A DNA stretch of 64,000 nt from positions 641,043 to 705,042 of the forward strand of contig VZSE01009986.1 of assembly GCA_013398275.1 (NCBI GenBank). The letters run 5' to 3'. This document shows, piece by piece, positions 1 to 13,500 of this stretch (the first letter of the stretch is position 1; each line of letters starts with the position of its first letter). Source of the stretch: Promerops cafer. Lineage: Eukaryota; Chordata; Aves; Passeriformes; Nectariniidae. Both the position numbers and the translations under genes were made by a program. The notes beneath the pieces were generated by a model. The model did no database searches. It had not been told where the DNA came from and saw only the letters and a list, made by a program, of their open reading frames with translations.

Positions 1-195
1 GAGCAGAGAGGGGCTCGTGCTGGATCCTCGCAGACACGCCCGGGGCGATTTGCTCGGCAGAGCCCTCGCAGTCGGAATTTTGAGGTTGCACAGACAGCCG
101 TGGGGGGAGCACAGGGGTGGAGTGATTCACTTGTAGAAGAAGTGGGATAATAAGCTTGCTGCACATCCTGGCTGATTGTCTCGGGAGCTCTGTGG
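1..195 (+). promoter_or_regulatory. CpG-rich edge, possible internal promoter or first exon
   Basis: Bases 1-105 contain about nine CpG dinucleotides by hand count, while the next 800 bases have only a few. A good splice donor context (TGTGG|gtaaga) occurs at 195/196. This could be the right shoulder of a CpG island lying mostly outside the window, for example an alternative RABGAP1 promoter with a first exon ending at 195. It may equally be a chance GC-rich patch. Confidence 0.3.
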
Positions 196-3100
196 GTAAG
201 ATGGCAAAGGTGGGCTTTGGGGAACAATTCAAGGGCTTTAGTCACTAATATCAAAGTGTGTGTGTGCGTGGTATTTTTGGAACAGCCTCTCAGGTAAACT
301 CCCCGTAGCCTTTCTCCAACTCCTCACCTTATCTAACATTTCCAAGTCTTTGAAATGATGCAGTGTATCATCAAAATAGCATTTGATTGAACTTAATAGA
401 AGAGAAGAATCTGCTGGGGCCTAAAACCCTAGAAATGCCAGTTTCAGGTTTAAGTGGAGGCTGCAAATCAAAGGTTGTAGCTTTTAGGGTTTTTTATGGC
501 TAAATAGAGGGTTTAAACAGGAGCATTGTATGGTAGTTACTGAGAATTTTGGAAGTTTTTGAGACTGGTAAGGGGTCTAGATCATGGCATAGAGATTTAA
601 CTGGAGCTGAAGCACTTGGAGCGTGGTGGCTGATCCAGATGCAGATGCATTCTTGCAGCTGTTGCTGCTTTGCAGCAAAGGTTCAGTTCTAACATTCCTG
701 ACAGCCAGGCTGTTTTCAGTTGCCTTACTCATCTCCAAGTCTTCCTCAGCTCAGACATTTCCTGTAAGGGGTGAAAATCAGAATCTTGGAAGTCTCCAAG
801 AGATAAGGAGGGAGAGGAGTTGCAGCCAATTGATGCATTCAAGTTTCATCCACTGTACAGACACTTTTAGTGTTGCCTCATTAGCTTAGTTTTAGTGTCA
901 AATATTTCTCTTTTTGTCTGTGTTAATTTATTGATATTGTAAAAATTTAAATTACGTTTTTTCCCTCTTAATTTAATGTTGATGTAGTATGTGTTTAGAT
1001 GTTTTAAATATTTATAACATTTGAGTCTGTTGCTTTCAGTGAAATTGCAGGAGGTGAATTCTGTTCACTGTGCCAATGGTGGGAAAAATAATTTTGACAA
1101 ACGTGACTTTGTTTCTCAGCAGTGCATTGAACACCTTTTGTCATGCACCCAGCACAGGCACAGGGGTCCTTCCCATCACAATCCGTGCTAGGAATGGTCA
1201 GGCAGCAAACTTTGCAGCTGGATCATTTTCATCCTCCACATATGAAATGAATCCACTTCTGGCTCTGTTTGTGTCTGGGTGCTTTGGAAATCAGCAGTGA
1301 GAGCATTGCACAGATAAATGCCACACTGAGGAGAGGACAGAAATCAAATTGCATCTTCATAAAAATGGGGTTGTGATATGATTAAATGAACTAATTTTGA
1401 AGTTCCATCTCAGACTATAAATTTATTTTTTATTAGCGTTATCTGCCTCACTTTCAAATTAAGCTGCTGGAAGGTTCAATTTGCAAGATGCAATTCAGTG
1501 GCTTTTTTTAGTGCCGTGGGAAGGATTTCTATACTCACAGCTTCTCAGAAGATGGTAATTTGCTTCATGTAGAAGTCCTTTTTTTAAAAAAAAAAAATTA
1601 CTGGAAGTTTATGATTATCTTGTCATTTTCCAAATACACTGGGAAAATAGCTGTGAAATATTATTTTTTTATTATCTCAATCAAGGGACAGTATTTTTAA
1701 ACTCAACAGAAATCTTTTGTGTCAAACAAAAGTTTTGCTATTATCTACTGTTAATTTTGTTTATTATATGTTACCAGTTTCTACAGTCTTTATTTGTTGT
1801 TGGGGAGTTTGTACTTGTTTTTAAGCTTCTTATCACTCAGAAATTTGTTTCTACTACTTGGAATTCTGACATGGCTCAGTGTCAGGTTCTGAAACTTTTG
1901 CCTGACTTGGCCCTTATTTTATTGTTTGGTTTAGAAACGTTTCTTCTTCCTTTCCATTACTTTGCAGAATACAACACATGCTTCCCGTGGTGTCATTCAA
2001 GATAAATTCAGATTTTAATCCAAGTTTATCCAAATGTTATCTTTAATATCCCTATACAGTGAATGCTGTTGTGTGTGTTGGGCTGTGGTCAGGCCAGACC
2101 TGGGGAGGCTGCAGCTGGTCAGGTTTTTCAGACTGTCTCCATCAAAGCAAACAGCCCCTCTTCTGGGATGGTGGGAGAATGTCCTATTTTCACTACAAAG
2201 AAGTGTGTTCTCCTGGCTTCCAGGCCAATGTCTGACTTCCAGTTGATATTTCCATTATTGCCTGTGCTTTGCAGAGGTACTGCTTCAAAAGATGTTTCTG
2301 CACATAAGCAAAGGCATTTAATACTAAAGTTACGTTTTTGGAAGGGGATAGGTCTTCAGAATTGAAATGTAGTAAGTGTAGGACCAGGTGCAGCTGTGTT
2401 CAGAGGAAGAAACTGAAAGTTGTGGCCGATGGAAACAAAGAGAGGAAACTTGCTGGAGGTCGGTAAAAACAATGGAGTATTTAATGTGGGTCATTTTCTT
2501 TACAATACACACGTTTAAATATGGAGTTTAACCTTCTTGCTTTTGCTTTGCTGCTCCCTGGAGGCAGCTCCTCTGAGCCTGGGGTCTCCCATACCCACCC
2601 AGAGGGATTCCCTGCAGACCTGGGGTGACAATCAGCCCCTCATTTGAGTTCAGGTCACGTCAGTCTGTGTCACTGTTGTCTGTCTGAGGTGTTCCAGCCA
2701 CGGGGAGTTAATCTGATGGGATATACTTTGTTTGGTCAGCTTTTCAGGTTTTTTTCCTGTGACATTGTTTTCTAAACAGGTGAAATGTTTGTTTACAGAG
2801 GCAGCTTTGCTGATGGTTCTCCACACAATATTGAATTCTGTCACCTGTCAGTTCTTATCCCGTTGCAGAGTGGCAAACAAGCCCCAGTCTGTCTGCTCTG
2901 CAGGCATTCAGTGTGGCTGCAGATGGAGGTGTTTGTGGGTCTCACCCATATCCCATTTGCATCTCCTGAGCTTTAGCAGTTAATGAAAACATTAACAGGA
3001 GTGATGTTCCTGTGTCCCAGTCCAGGTTGTTTCTTTACATCTCAGATGTCCTTCAGCAATCTGTGCAGTCAGAACTGATCCTCGTGCTGGTGATTTTGTG

Positions 3101-4689
3101 GTTACTTCAGCTGAGAAGCAGAAGTTGTTAAAGTCATCTTTGTTTTGTCCTGAAGCTGTTTTGGGGGAGTGTTGCAATCCCTGAGCTGATCACAGGATGT
3201 GCAGGCTCTGCTCCAGGAGAGCCCAGGAGGCACCAGGTCCCTGTGGGACAGACCTGTTGGTGGGTTGGTAACCAGTAGCTTTATTGGCTGAGAAGTTTTA
3301 GAAGTGCTGAGTGGATGCACATTGCATTAGATAATGTTTAGAGTAGGGGTTTAGAGAGACACCCATGTTTGGAAGGAAGCAATCAGGGAAGGCTCCACCT
3401 GCCTGTGCCTGAGGCTTGAGCTGCAGCACAGGGGGGCTGGAACAGAGCAGGCAGTCCAGACTTTCTGTTCTGACTTCTATTTGTGAATTTGTAAGATGAG
3501 GATAGCAATTTTGTAATTCAAAGCTTTGGCTTCTTTCTGATGGTCATTACTGGAGATCCTTCCATTCAAAGGTGAAATAAATTTGAGTGGCTCCTCATAA
3601 AGATGAACTCAAATCTTGCTGTGCATATGAGAGTCATTCTCAGTGTTCCACAGACCACGTGAACCAAGCAATCAAATGCTTAATAAACCAAGTCATTACT
3701 TTGATGGTAAATTGAAAAAAGTTCTTCTGGGATTTCAACTGTAAATGAATCCTTGAAAATCAATAATTAGATTAGTAAAGGATGACGTTTTAATATGCTG
3801 GCAGGAATATAGAGGGATTTGTCAGGGGAAGCAAAACCAGACTTTGCACTAAAGTGGCTTAGGTATATTTATAGTGCTAGTGATTCTGTGTGTGTGTGGG
3901 ATCTTTGGACTATTTTAATATAATGTAAGGCTTTGAGCTTTAGCGAACTCAAGTTGCTCGTTTTATGGAGTTACATTAGTACCACACTGTGAAGTATTTT
4001 TAAATATTAGCATTACTGAGTATTAAAAGTATTTCATAAAAACATTTTTTAAAATGTTTTCTGTAGATGCTGTTGAATGAATTGATGTTTAGTGTACAAA
4101 GAAATAAAACCTGAGGGCTGTAAGGTACCTGTATGTTTCTGATCACCTCGGTTTTTGAGGGGTTAGGTATTTCTTGAGGTTAAATTGTCATTAAAATCTA
4201 CTAAAAATACTGGTGCAGTTAATCCTTTCAGAGAACAGACAGCAGCATTACCTCCAGCCACGCTTTTGAACTGTCTGAAAGGATTTGCAATCATTGTATT
4301 GTCTTGACAGACTCATGTCTTTAGAAATGCTGTACAGCACAGTCTTTTGCAAGTTCCTATGCTGATACATTTCTCTCCATATGTAACCTTTGAAATCTAG
4401 TTTCTATTGTAATTCTAGCATGTAAACACTAGATTCAATTTTGTATTCCTCTAATGAATGCAACAGGATGGAAACACGTTTGCAATTGCTAATGATGAGC
4501 TTTTTTACTGTTCTTAATACTCGTGGGTATGTCTTTTCTTCAGGGATTTCAGAATTGTATTCGTACCTTTTTAAATTGTTTTTTCACATGCTGTTTACAA
4601 TTAAACCACGAGCATGGGAGGCTGTGCGTGCATGTGCTTTTAGGTTGCTTTGCTGAATGAAATGCAGTGAAGTGATCTTATTTTAAAAC

Positions 4690-4868
4690 CTCTCTGTTGC
4701 CCAGAGAGGTTGTGGCTGCCCCTGGATCCTTGGAAGTGCCCAGGGCCAGGCTGGATGGGGCTTAGAGCAACCTGGGAGAGTGGAAGGTGTCCCTGCCCAT
4801 GGCAGGGGGTGGAACTGGATGACCTTTAAGGTCCCTTCCAACCCAAACCATTCCATGGCTCTGTGATG
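4690..4868 (+). mobile_element. CR1 LINE 3' fragment, plus orientation
   Basis: The sequence reads through the familiar avian CR1 3' end: a gttgcccagagaggttgtgg segment, then a glycine-tail-like caacctgggagagtggaaggt part, then tccctgcccatggcaggggg and gtcccttccaacccaaacc, ending near tctgtgat. It is a 5'-truncated, non-coding copy of under 200 bases, typical of bird genomes. Confidence 0.92.
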
Positions 4869-6288
4869 CTCATTTTTCCTTGTGTCCCGCCTGTCTCCTT
4901 GCACCTTTCACAGCACCTGGTACAGCAGAAGCCACCAGTGGGGTTATTCTGGTGTGTCCTGTGGAGATCTGACATTGTCAGAGTTGTTACAAGGAATTTT
5001 GTTTGGGAGACAGTCCAGCTCCTTACACAAGTAGTGTTCCAGCTGATAGTTTTTTCCTGAATGTCAGTGGAAAGGCCAAGAGTAGATGAAATCGCAGGTG
5101 AGAATGTGTATGTGTGTGTTTGTAAGAACTTGGTGCACCTTTTAATGCTGGAAATCGTTTTGTATTAAAAGATGAGAAAGAGCTCTGAGTGTGGAACCCC
5201 TGCTAGGAGGAACTATGGAGAAACCTCCACCAAAGCAGATTAGAAAAGCAAACAGGTGAAACAGAGGCAGTCTGACCCTCGGGACTCTAATTCTGGTTTA
5301 GTTCTGACACAGTGGGAACTGTCTGGGTGGGCTCCTCGATGGTCCTTGGCTCTGCTGGGGCTGCTCTGGCTTAAACAAGGGAAGGGTGTTCTCATGCACA
5401 AGGCAGCTGAGGAAGAGTTGATGTTGGGGCTCCAGAATTACCTGTTTTGTGCCAACTCAGAACTGTTGTTAAAATACAGGGGAGAGGGGTTCTTCCACCC
5501 CATGGTTTTAATAGACATTTCTGTAGCTGATTTTTCAACTAAGACTAATAATAAGAAAAACTACAGTTGAGCCAAAAATGACAAATGTTACTGAGTTAAA
5601 ATAATACTTGCATATTTTTAATTATTAAATGGATCTAGATAAATTGGAAGCATGTAAATATCTGATTCTAAATCTTTGCATAATTATTTCCAAGAGGTAA
5701 TTTTGCTAAGAGCTATTAAAACTCCAAGAAATGTATTATTCCCTTTCAAGATGGTGTGTACCCCAGCTGTGTCATACATCTCTTGGCTTGTTTCCTTTTT
5801 GCTGTAGATGTACATACATATATATATTTGTGTGCTGTGCAGTTGTACAGTCACTGCCATGTTAAATTGATTGCTTTCAAATGAGTATATCTGTGTATTT
5901 TACATATGTGTGTACATGTATCCCCAGACAAGCAGTTTAACAGGGCAGTGGTTGTACACTCACAGAGTTTAGGGCTTTGTACAATATGTAATTTTAAGAA
6001 TGTCAGTGTGGTTCTTAGCGGATTTTATAAACACTTTTCTGAATCTGTTATCAGCACTTCCCATCCTACAAGAAACTGCACATTTTTCAGTGATTGTTCC
6101 ACTGGTTACATTTTTGTCTGCCATTTGTTCTGGATTGATGTAATCTTGATACTACTAAAATTTCAAGGGCTGTTGACGCATTTCACATAGCCTGGGATTG
6201 CCTGTTCTCCAAATATATGGATCATGCATCAACAGTACTAAGTAGCCTTACTGTTTTGCCTAAAAGCCTAGCTAATTTATTTAATATT

Positions 6289-6304
6289 CTCTCTTTAAAG
6301 AGAG
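6289..6304. repeat. 16-base perfect palindrome
   Basis: CTCTCTTTAAAGAGAG is its own reverse complement. A related imperfect copy (tctctttaaaggg) lies about 50 bases downstream. No function can be assigned; this may be chance in AT-rich DNA. Confidence 0.6.
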
Positions 6305-9300
6305 GTCTCTGGAAGGGGTGGCATATTTTAGGATGCTCCTTCTCTTTAAAGGGAAACTCGGAATTGACTAGCAGTACTTGTTGATCAGTGATATTATTGT
6401 AGCCAAAGGATGCATGGGTGGTTTAATAGGAAGTTTTTGCTTCAAGTTTCTTGATGAAATGTAGTGTTCTACAGAGCTGTGTGAAGAGTGTAGTTTTTTA
6501 TTCTGAAATGCACTTGTACACTTTATTTGAAAGGTCTGAATGGATCATAAATACATTTAAGAAATAAATGATACGTCACATGTTTTCACGGCTTGTCTCG
6601 GATGACTTTTCTGTTGCTGTGCTGCTGAAGGTGTGTTCCTTGGCACTGGGTGGGGCTTTTTCCCTTATCTTGATTTCTCTAAATAGTCTTGTAGTGGGTG
6701 CAGGAGCAGGAGAACCTTCCAGCCTGGTTGGTGTTTATGCTTTATCCATACATGCTGCAGGGCACTGTAGGCAAACTCCTCGCTTTAATTTTCCTGTGGG
6801 AAACTTGAGCCCTAAAAGGAAACGAACAGAGCGAAAGGGCTGGATATCACAAGGGATTCACTTTTATTTTTAGAATTGCACTATATTGCCATATTTGGCC
6901 TGAAACTATGCTGTATCAATGCACTATTGTATCCAATTGCAGTGTCTAACCAGTCCAAATTTGTCTAAATTATTCAGGTTTTTTCCACAAATACTCTTTA
7001 TCTGTGAATGTTCTGGGCAAGTGCTGACTCCAGGTAACACATTCTGCAGGCAGCATTCCTTGTGGGAAGTTAACAAGTACATTACTCCAAAAGTGTGGTT
7101 TGTGTCACTTCCTTGAGGTCTCAGTAACAGGTGTAATTCCTCCTACCAAAACCTTCTCCAGTGGTTTGGGCAAAGACAAATGCAGGAAGTGCACTCTGTG
7201 TAAAAATGAATGTAAATATTGCTTATTAAAAGTAATTATGGGAATGCCATGAGCCTGCAAAATAGACCTGGTGGCACAGGATCCTGCTAACACTGAAAAT
7301 AGCTGTCAAAAGACCATTTAATATATTTGAATGTACTTAAAATGTACAGATCTCCTCAAAATAACTTATCCCCATCATGTAATATTACCCCTGCTGCTGC
7401 CCATGAAAGCTGCACAGAATTTTGGCTCTCTCTGCATGTAGGATCTGCTGGAATCTGTCCCAGGCTCGGTGCACTCCAGGGTGGCTTGTCCATGCCTTGC
7501 AGCAACACACCACGTGCTTGTCCCACCCTGGCAAAGCAAGGAAAATTCCAGTGGTGGACTGAGACTCCAGACCCTTCCCACAGTAACCTCTGACCGTGTG
7601 GCAGAATTCTTGCAGTCAGTGGGACCTTCCTAAGGAATAACTGGAATGTGGAAATGGATCCATTGTGGCAAGAGTGAGAGTCAGGCACAGTTTGGGTTGG
7701 TGGTGGGTGTGTCAGATAACTCACCAGTGAGCCAAATTCCCCAGCTGGAATCATTCTGGGGGTTGGGGCAGGGGGAACCTTAAGTTTGGTTCCCTGGCAT
7801 TTCTCCATTTTTGTGGTGGTTCTGAAGCCAGCCTGTGTCCAGGTCAGGGTTTGTTTTACACCCCCAGGGGATTTTCTCCAGGAGCCTGGTTGGACAGGAG
7901 CTGATCTTTGGGTGATGAGCCATTTCCAGCAGGCAGCTTCCTCTGTTCTCTGGAGGTTTCTTATTTTGTTTTTTCATCACAAATCTTGTCCTTTAGCAAT
8001 TCTTTGCTGCAGCTTCTTCATCCTCTTGGGTTTATGTAGGGGATTAGGAGGAATAAACTTGAGCTGCTGAAAACTGCAAGTAGATCAGTCCCAGGAAGAG
8101 GGAACTCCAGCTCTTCCATGTCTTTAATTGTGCCTTAAGCTACAGAAAAAGCTTCTAAAGTAACACAGTCTGTCTGAATATGTTCATCAGGGCTGTAACT
8201 GCATGAAATGGTTTGCAGGTCCTAGGATGCTCCCTGCAAGATCATGAAAATACATGGAAAATATCTTTTAAATGTGTCAGGTTTAAGAGGTGGGAACCAA
8301 TATGCTTTTATATGGAGCCTGACAGAATAAATGGGCTTTTCCAGCTGGACTGCATCCTGGTTTCCATAATCACTCATGTAGTTTCTGTTTAAATCAACTG
8401 GAGAGGAAGGTTTCGATATAACTCCCCTAATATTTTAAAGTGCATAAAAGAGGGGGAGGAAGGGCATGTTCTGGGTCTGAGCATCTACGTTTTCCTGCTT
8501 TCCTTCAGAGCAGCAAACTGTTATGAGAATTTTAATCTTCCCTACACTTGCCTCAGTTCTCATGGCTGGTTTCCACTCTGTTTTCTTTATTGCTTTCTTT
8601 TTCTTCCTGTCATTCTTAGCTTTCTATTTTTCAATCCCAGTTTGTGAAGGGTGTGGGTTCAGAAGGGTTTCCTTCAGTTTCCAGTCCCCTGAAAGCATGA
8701 GAAATTGCCCATTGAGCCAATTCTCACAGCAAGGTATAAAAATAGGAGTAAAGAAAAGGTTACACAATGCTTGGATTGCCGCAGTTTGTACTAATGGGGA
8801 GATTTCAAAGCCATGGTTTGAAAAACATTTTTTAAACCTTATCATTTCCGTTGATTTTTCTCTCCCCAAGCTGTGTTTCAGCTGCAGGAACTCACGTTGG
8901 ATTGCTTGAGGAATTGTACTGAGACACAGGAGTCAAGAGCTGAGCAAGTCACGCAAAGCCAGAGAGGCCACTAATTAGTTCTCTTTAGCCATAATGAGTG
9001 ATTCGTTTGAGAATCCTCTCTTAAGAGTTTCCAGCCAGATGCTTTGGTCTCTGCTGTTAAATAAGTGGATTAAAAGGCAAGTGGATTTGAGATTATTTTG
9101 CCATTGCAGCAGAACACAGGTGACTCTCAGGAAAGGGACTTGTGTAGTACCACAGATGCTGCTGGCAGTGGCCAGAACCTGTTCTCCTGGGAGTACTTCA
9201 CTGGAATTCAGTCTTGCAAACTTGTAAGAAATTAAAAGTTATCACTAAGTCTGTATTCACATGTTTAAAGCTTGCAGAATTGTTTCTGAGCTTTGTCTTT

Positions 9301-9630
9301 CCCTGCTTGCAAAACCAGCCGAAGTTGACAGCCAGCCATTAGCATAATTGTCTTTGACTTAAAAGGTGTTTGTTTATATGAAATCTATTAGCATTGGATT
9401 TTGTTTGTTTCTGATTTTCTTATAATGAGACAGACCTCTTTAACATGTTAATTATTACCAAATTGGAATGCTGAACAGTACTTTTGATATGATTTCCAAA
9501 ACAATCTGGTCTTGATTCTGATAGCAGCATAATGCTTTCTTTCCTAATGAAATGTCTGTGTTAAGCCCCAGAGAGGAGCATTAACCTTGGATTAAAATCA
9601 GAAGAGAAAATGAAGCACACTGTGGTAATT

Positions 9631-9647
9631 TTGTTGTTGTTGTTGTT
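9631..9647. repeat. Short TTG trinucleotide repeat
   Basis: Five to six tandem TTG units within the first RABGAP1 intron. Simple sequence, likely length-variable. Confidence 0.8.
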
Positions 9648-10412
9648 TGAAAAATCATATTGTGAAGAAAATAGAGCTACAAGCTGTATTGAATGTTCCC
9701 TACACTGATTACGTTGTGTACTTTTTTACCATCTTTTACTTCTAACCTTTTTCCATTTGCCTTGCAGAAACATGGGTTATTTGGATAGATTAAACCCCTT
9801 GTTTTTACTGTTCAGCTTTCCAAATGTCCAAGGCATCTGAAACTGATGGTGTCAGAGTGATGTGGACAACAAAGTTCCATCTTCCTCATGCTGAAATCCC
9901 AGCTCATACAGGACCTGTCCCTGCATTCCCTCATGTTTTCCTGTATGACACTCCCTAGGGCTCATACTCATCTATTTTCTCTAATTGAGTTCTGAGGGGA
10001 TGAGGAGTGGTTCCTCAAGCTGAACATCAGGGACAGCATCTTGGACAGCTGCTGCTTACAGCTGACTGGGACTCCTGCAGTTGTGAGGTACCAGGAGTGT
10101 GCCTGGGCAGTGCTAGCATCCAGGAATCTCTGAGAGATGGCTGCATCTGCACTGCCCTGGCCTGGAACACAAATGGGGTGTGTATGTGAGCTCCTTCTGC
10201 CAGTCTCTGACCTCCCCAGATGTGCTGAGGTACCCAAATCTATCCCAAGTGTAATCTGCAGCTGCCAGCTCTGCCAGGGTACACTGGGTCTTGTTAAATT
10301 TAGAACAGTGCACAGAACCCAGTGCCAATCTCCCAAGTTTCAATCCTAGCATATTGTAATTTATATTCTTTTGATGAGTTTTAATTTGCTTGTTACTTTC
10401 TTTTTCTGATAG

Positions 10413-10526
10413 GAGTCTCCACAAGACAGTGCCATCACCCGAGACATCAATCGAACGTTCCCTGCTCATGATTATTTTAAAGATACTGGGGGAGATGGCC
10501 AGGACTCCCTGTACAAAATATGCAAG
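10413..10526 (+). CDS. RABGAP1: RABGAP1 coding exon: TBC domain with arginine finger
   Basis: 38 codons, phase 0 at both ends. The acceptor follows a pyrimidine tract ending ctgatag and the donor is AAG|gtattc. The translation begins E-S-P-Q-D-S and contains I-T-R-D-I-N-R, the IxxDxxR motif that supplies the catalytic arginine of TBC Rab-GAPs. This is the first exon in the window; the preceding intron runs off the left edge. Confidence 0.95.
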
Positions 10527-13500
10527 GTATTCTTTAAACTCTTCTGGGCTGGTTTTGGTAACTTGTATTCAACATCATCAGCAGAGTGACTATTGGCTGA
10601 GAAGAAGGGGGATGTGTTACCATTGTCTGTCATGGAGACAGCCTCTAGCACCAGGCTCAGGCTCTTCTCTGTCGTAGCTGTTGGGCTGCTTCTGGTTATT
10701 CACACAGGAGACCTAAAGCCCTTCTGGATTCCTCTGCACTGAAGTGTTTGGTGCAAAGACTTCACATCATTCCTGACCTGTCAGCCTGGATCAGGCTGGA
10801 CAAATTGTGTAACTGGAGAGGACTGTGTACCTCCATAAAGGTTATAAAGCCATAGGCATGCACTGAAGCTGATTATTAAAAGGAAGAAATAAGCAAAAAT
10901 GGACAGCTCAGTGTATTCAGGTATCTCAGCTGGAATGGTTTAAGCTTCCAGCACTTTCTTTTGAATTCCTAGTGTTTCTCCCTCTTCCTAACATCCCTGT
11001 GAGACCTGTTTAGAGATAAAAGCACTCAGGTAAGTGGTTTAATAGGCTGCAGCAACGTTGATGCATCACTGGAACCAACCACTGCCTCTGTGTATCCCAG
11101 TTTGGCTGTGATACAGATTTTCCCTTTGAATGAATGACAGTGGCTGCACTCCATCCGTGGGAATTGTATGGAGCTGTGTTCAGTGCAGTGTTCTATTTTA
11201 TTTGTGTTTGTTAGCTTGAGATGGGTACCAGTAAAGTCTTGATTCCTCTTTTAGGCCTATTCTGTGTATGATGAAGAGATTGGCTACTGCCAAGGCCAGT
11301 CGTTCCTTGCTGCTGTGCTGCTGTTACATGTAAGTGCTGCCTTTGCCCTCAGCTGTTTCAGACGTAAGAATAAATACTGCTCCACTTGTCTAGAACAGAC
11401 TTCTGAGCTAATAGGTTTGCAGGGCACACATCCACTTACATGTGGTCAGTAATAAAGTGATTTTACACAGGGAAGAGTACATTGTTTAAAACTTGCTGTG
11501 GTGTTTGTAAGGACTCAGCATTCATGCCCTTGTGTTCCTGTACTAGGACCCCTTCCACTCAGGCTTGCACTCATGAGCAGTAGTAGGCATGGAATTTGTG
11601 TATAAGACAACACTGTAAATGTTTTTGTTACAGGGTTTCGAGGTCAGATTTAAGCTTTTTATAAGATGTTTCTATTGGAATCAGTCAGAAATACAGATGG
11701 TGTTTGCCATGTCCTCTGTACACAGAGGAGTATTTAGGACATTGAAGGGATGTCAGTTCATTAGGTCTCAGTGCAGGCTGTGCTGCCTGTGGGCTGTTGT
11801 CCTGTGGGTCTTTGTGCTTCTTGGTTTGAGAGGTTAGAGAAGGATACAATAATACCTTCATATTTTTAAAAGAAACTGTATTATGCTTTTTTAAACTTAA
11901 TTGCTGTTGATAGAAGTGATCTCATCAGTGTAATATCCTTTAATTGCTGGTGTGTTCAGAAGCTAGAGAGAGATTTATGGTTGTCAGGAGCAAAAGTTTT
12001 AGATTCACTCACACTTAGGAAGTAGAAGAGCATTAGAAATCAGTATTTGTATATTTATAGACTGCTCTGTTCCAAAGTAATGTCTGCTTTTTGTCAGTGC
12101 TTCTGTTGCAAGGGTAGTTGGAACTGCAGAGTTCCTGAGCCCAGCAGTGCTTTGAGGTTTCTTTTCCCCAGCTGTTGCTGCCATAGGGGGCTGAGCATGA
12201 GGAGTTCTCTGTAGTTTTTGGTGGAAGAGCAAGTGTGGCCTTCAGGGGAGGATTTTCCATACTGTTGTAAAGTGAGGGGAGGATACAGAAGAGATTGTAA
12301 ACTCCATTCTTGTGAAACAAAAGCCAAGTGATTAACGATAACAACCTTTTAGTTCTTTGTAACTGTAATCTGAAATATTTCCTAGATGAGCAATTACTTC
12401 TTTATTTCCTCACTGAATGCAATAGAGAAGGGCAGCACTTCCTGCTACGAGAACTGAACACTTTTACTGAACCAGATGTGCTTGGTTGTAGATTTTCATT
12501 GTCATGGGTCCCTTGCCTTCGAGAGATTCACTCTCATGACTGAGCCCTGTGTTATTCCAGAGTTCTCTCTTTAACAATACTTGTGGCTTCTGGGAATAAT
12601 GTATGCATTTAAAGAAAAGCTAAATTTCAAATAAGTTTCTTTTTATTTTATTCTCTTTGAAGTCAGTCTTTGGAGTGTGGCTGCTAGGGAAAATAAATAA
12701 TAAAAACAAAAGTTGCAGAAAAGGAAATTAAGTTTCTGTGAGTCCTTCACTACCAGTTTGGAATGTTTCAGCAAAGTTTTCTGTTTTAATAAACTCCATC
12801 TGCAGATTAATAATAGAATACTTGAGATGGATGTTCTGTTCTTTATAGAAACCAGCAATTGACCTGAAGTCAGACTTTTCTACAGAAATATTAAAACTGA
12901 ATTTTAAGAGCAGGGAAAAATGTCAAAACACTGACAAGCTTTGAGTTTTCCTTCAGTTTTTGGCAGAAAAGGGACATTGAACCTTCCCAAACCAGTGCTG
13001 AGTTGTGAGGTGTGGAAATTCTGTTAGCAGTTACTGGTCTCTCTTACTCATGTCATCTAATAAACAAACATCAGATGTAATAATGTCATTGAAAAAGAGA
13101 AATGTATTGTTCAGAATAAGGGAAAGATCCTGTTTAACATCCTCTAGTAATGCTGCTTCTGCCTTATTTTACGTGGGTGACAAAGGGTTAGGCTGGTCAA
13201 AATCTGTAAGATTCAGATTCTGACAAGTTCTGGAACAAAGACACTAGGAAACTGCTTTGGTCTTCATGTCTGGAAGATGTATGTTTAGTTGAGTGATTGA
13301 GAGGTGGTTTATTCCACTGAAAGGCCATTTGCAACACTAAACCTCATTTTGTGTGATAATACTCTTGTTTCCATTTAAACTGGATTAAAAAGTAGTGGCA
13401 GTTCAGCCTTTCAGTCAGAGGGAGAAGGGAGGTTCAAACCTGATGTGAAAGGTTTTAATGCTCGGCGCTAAATTTGCTTTCCTGTCTCCCAGATGCCCGA

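Larger units (their letters stand above)
1..10412 (+). other. RABGAP1: RABGAP1 intron, 3' portion (partial at window edge)
   Basis: No exon of RABGAP1 or other recognisable coding sequence was found here. It holds a CpG-rich edge at 1-105, one CR1 fragment at 4690-4868, a 16-base palindrome at 6289-6304 and a short TTG repeat at 9631-9647; the rest is unique AT-rich sequence. In mammals the intronless receptor gene GPR21 is nested in a RABGAP1 intron. No ORF of that size occurs here, so if present it lies further left. Confidence 0.8.

Noticed and set aside
7356..7808. 150-codon minus-strand ORF in the first RABGAP1 intron
   Set aside because: No start context, splice support or family resemblance; consistent with a chance open frame in a locally GC-richer intron segment.
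1..10412. GPR21, the receptor gene nested in a RABGAP1 intron in mammals
   Set aside because: A single-exon receptor gene of roughly 350 codons would stand out, and no ORF longer than about 150 codons and no seven-helix pattern is present. If the bird has it, it lies left of the window.
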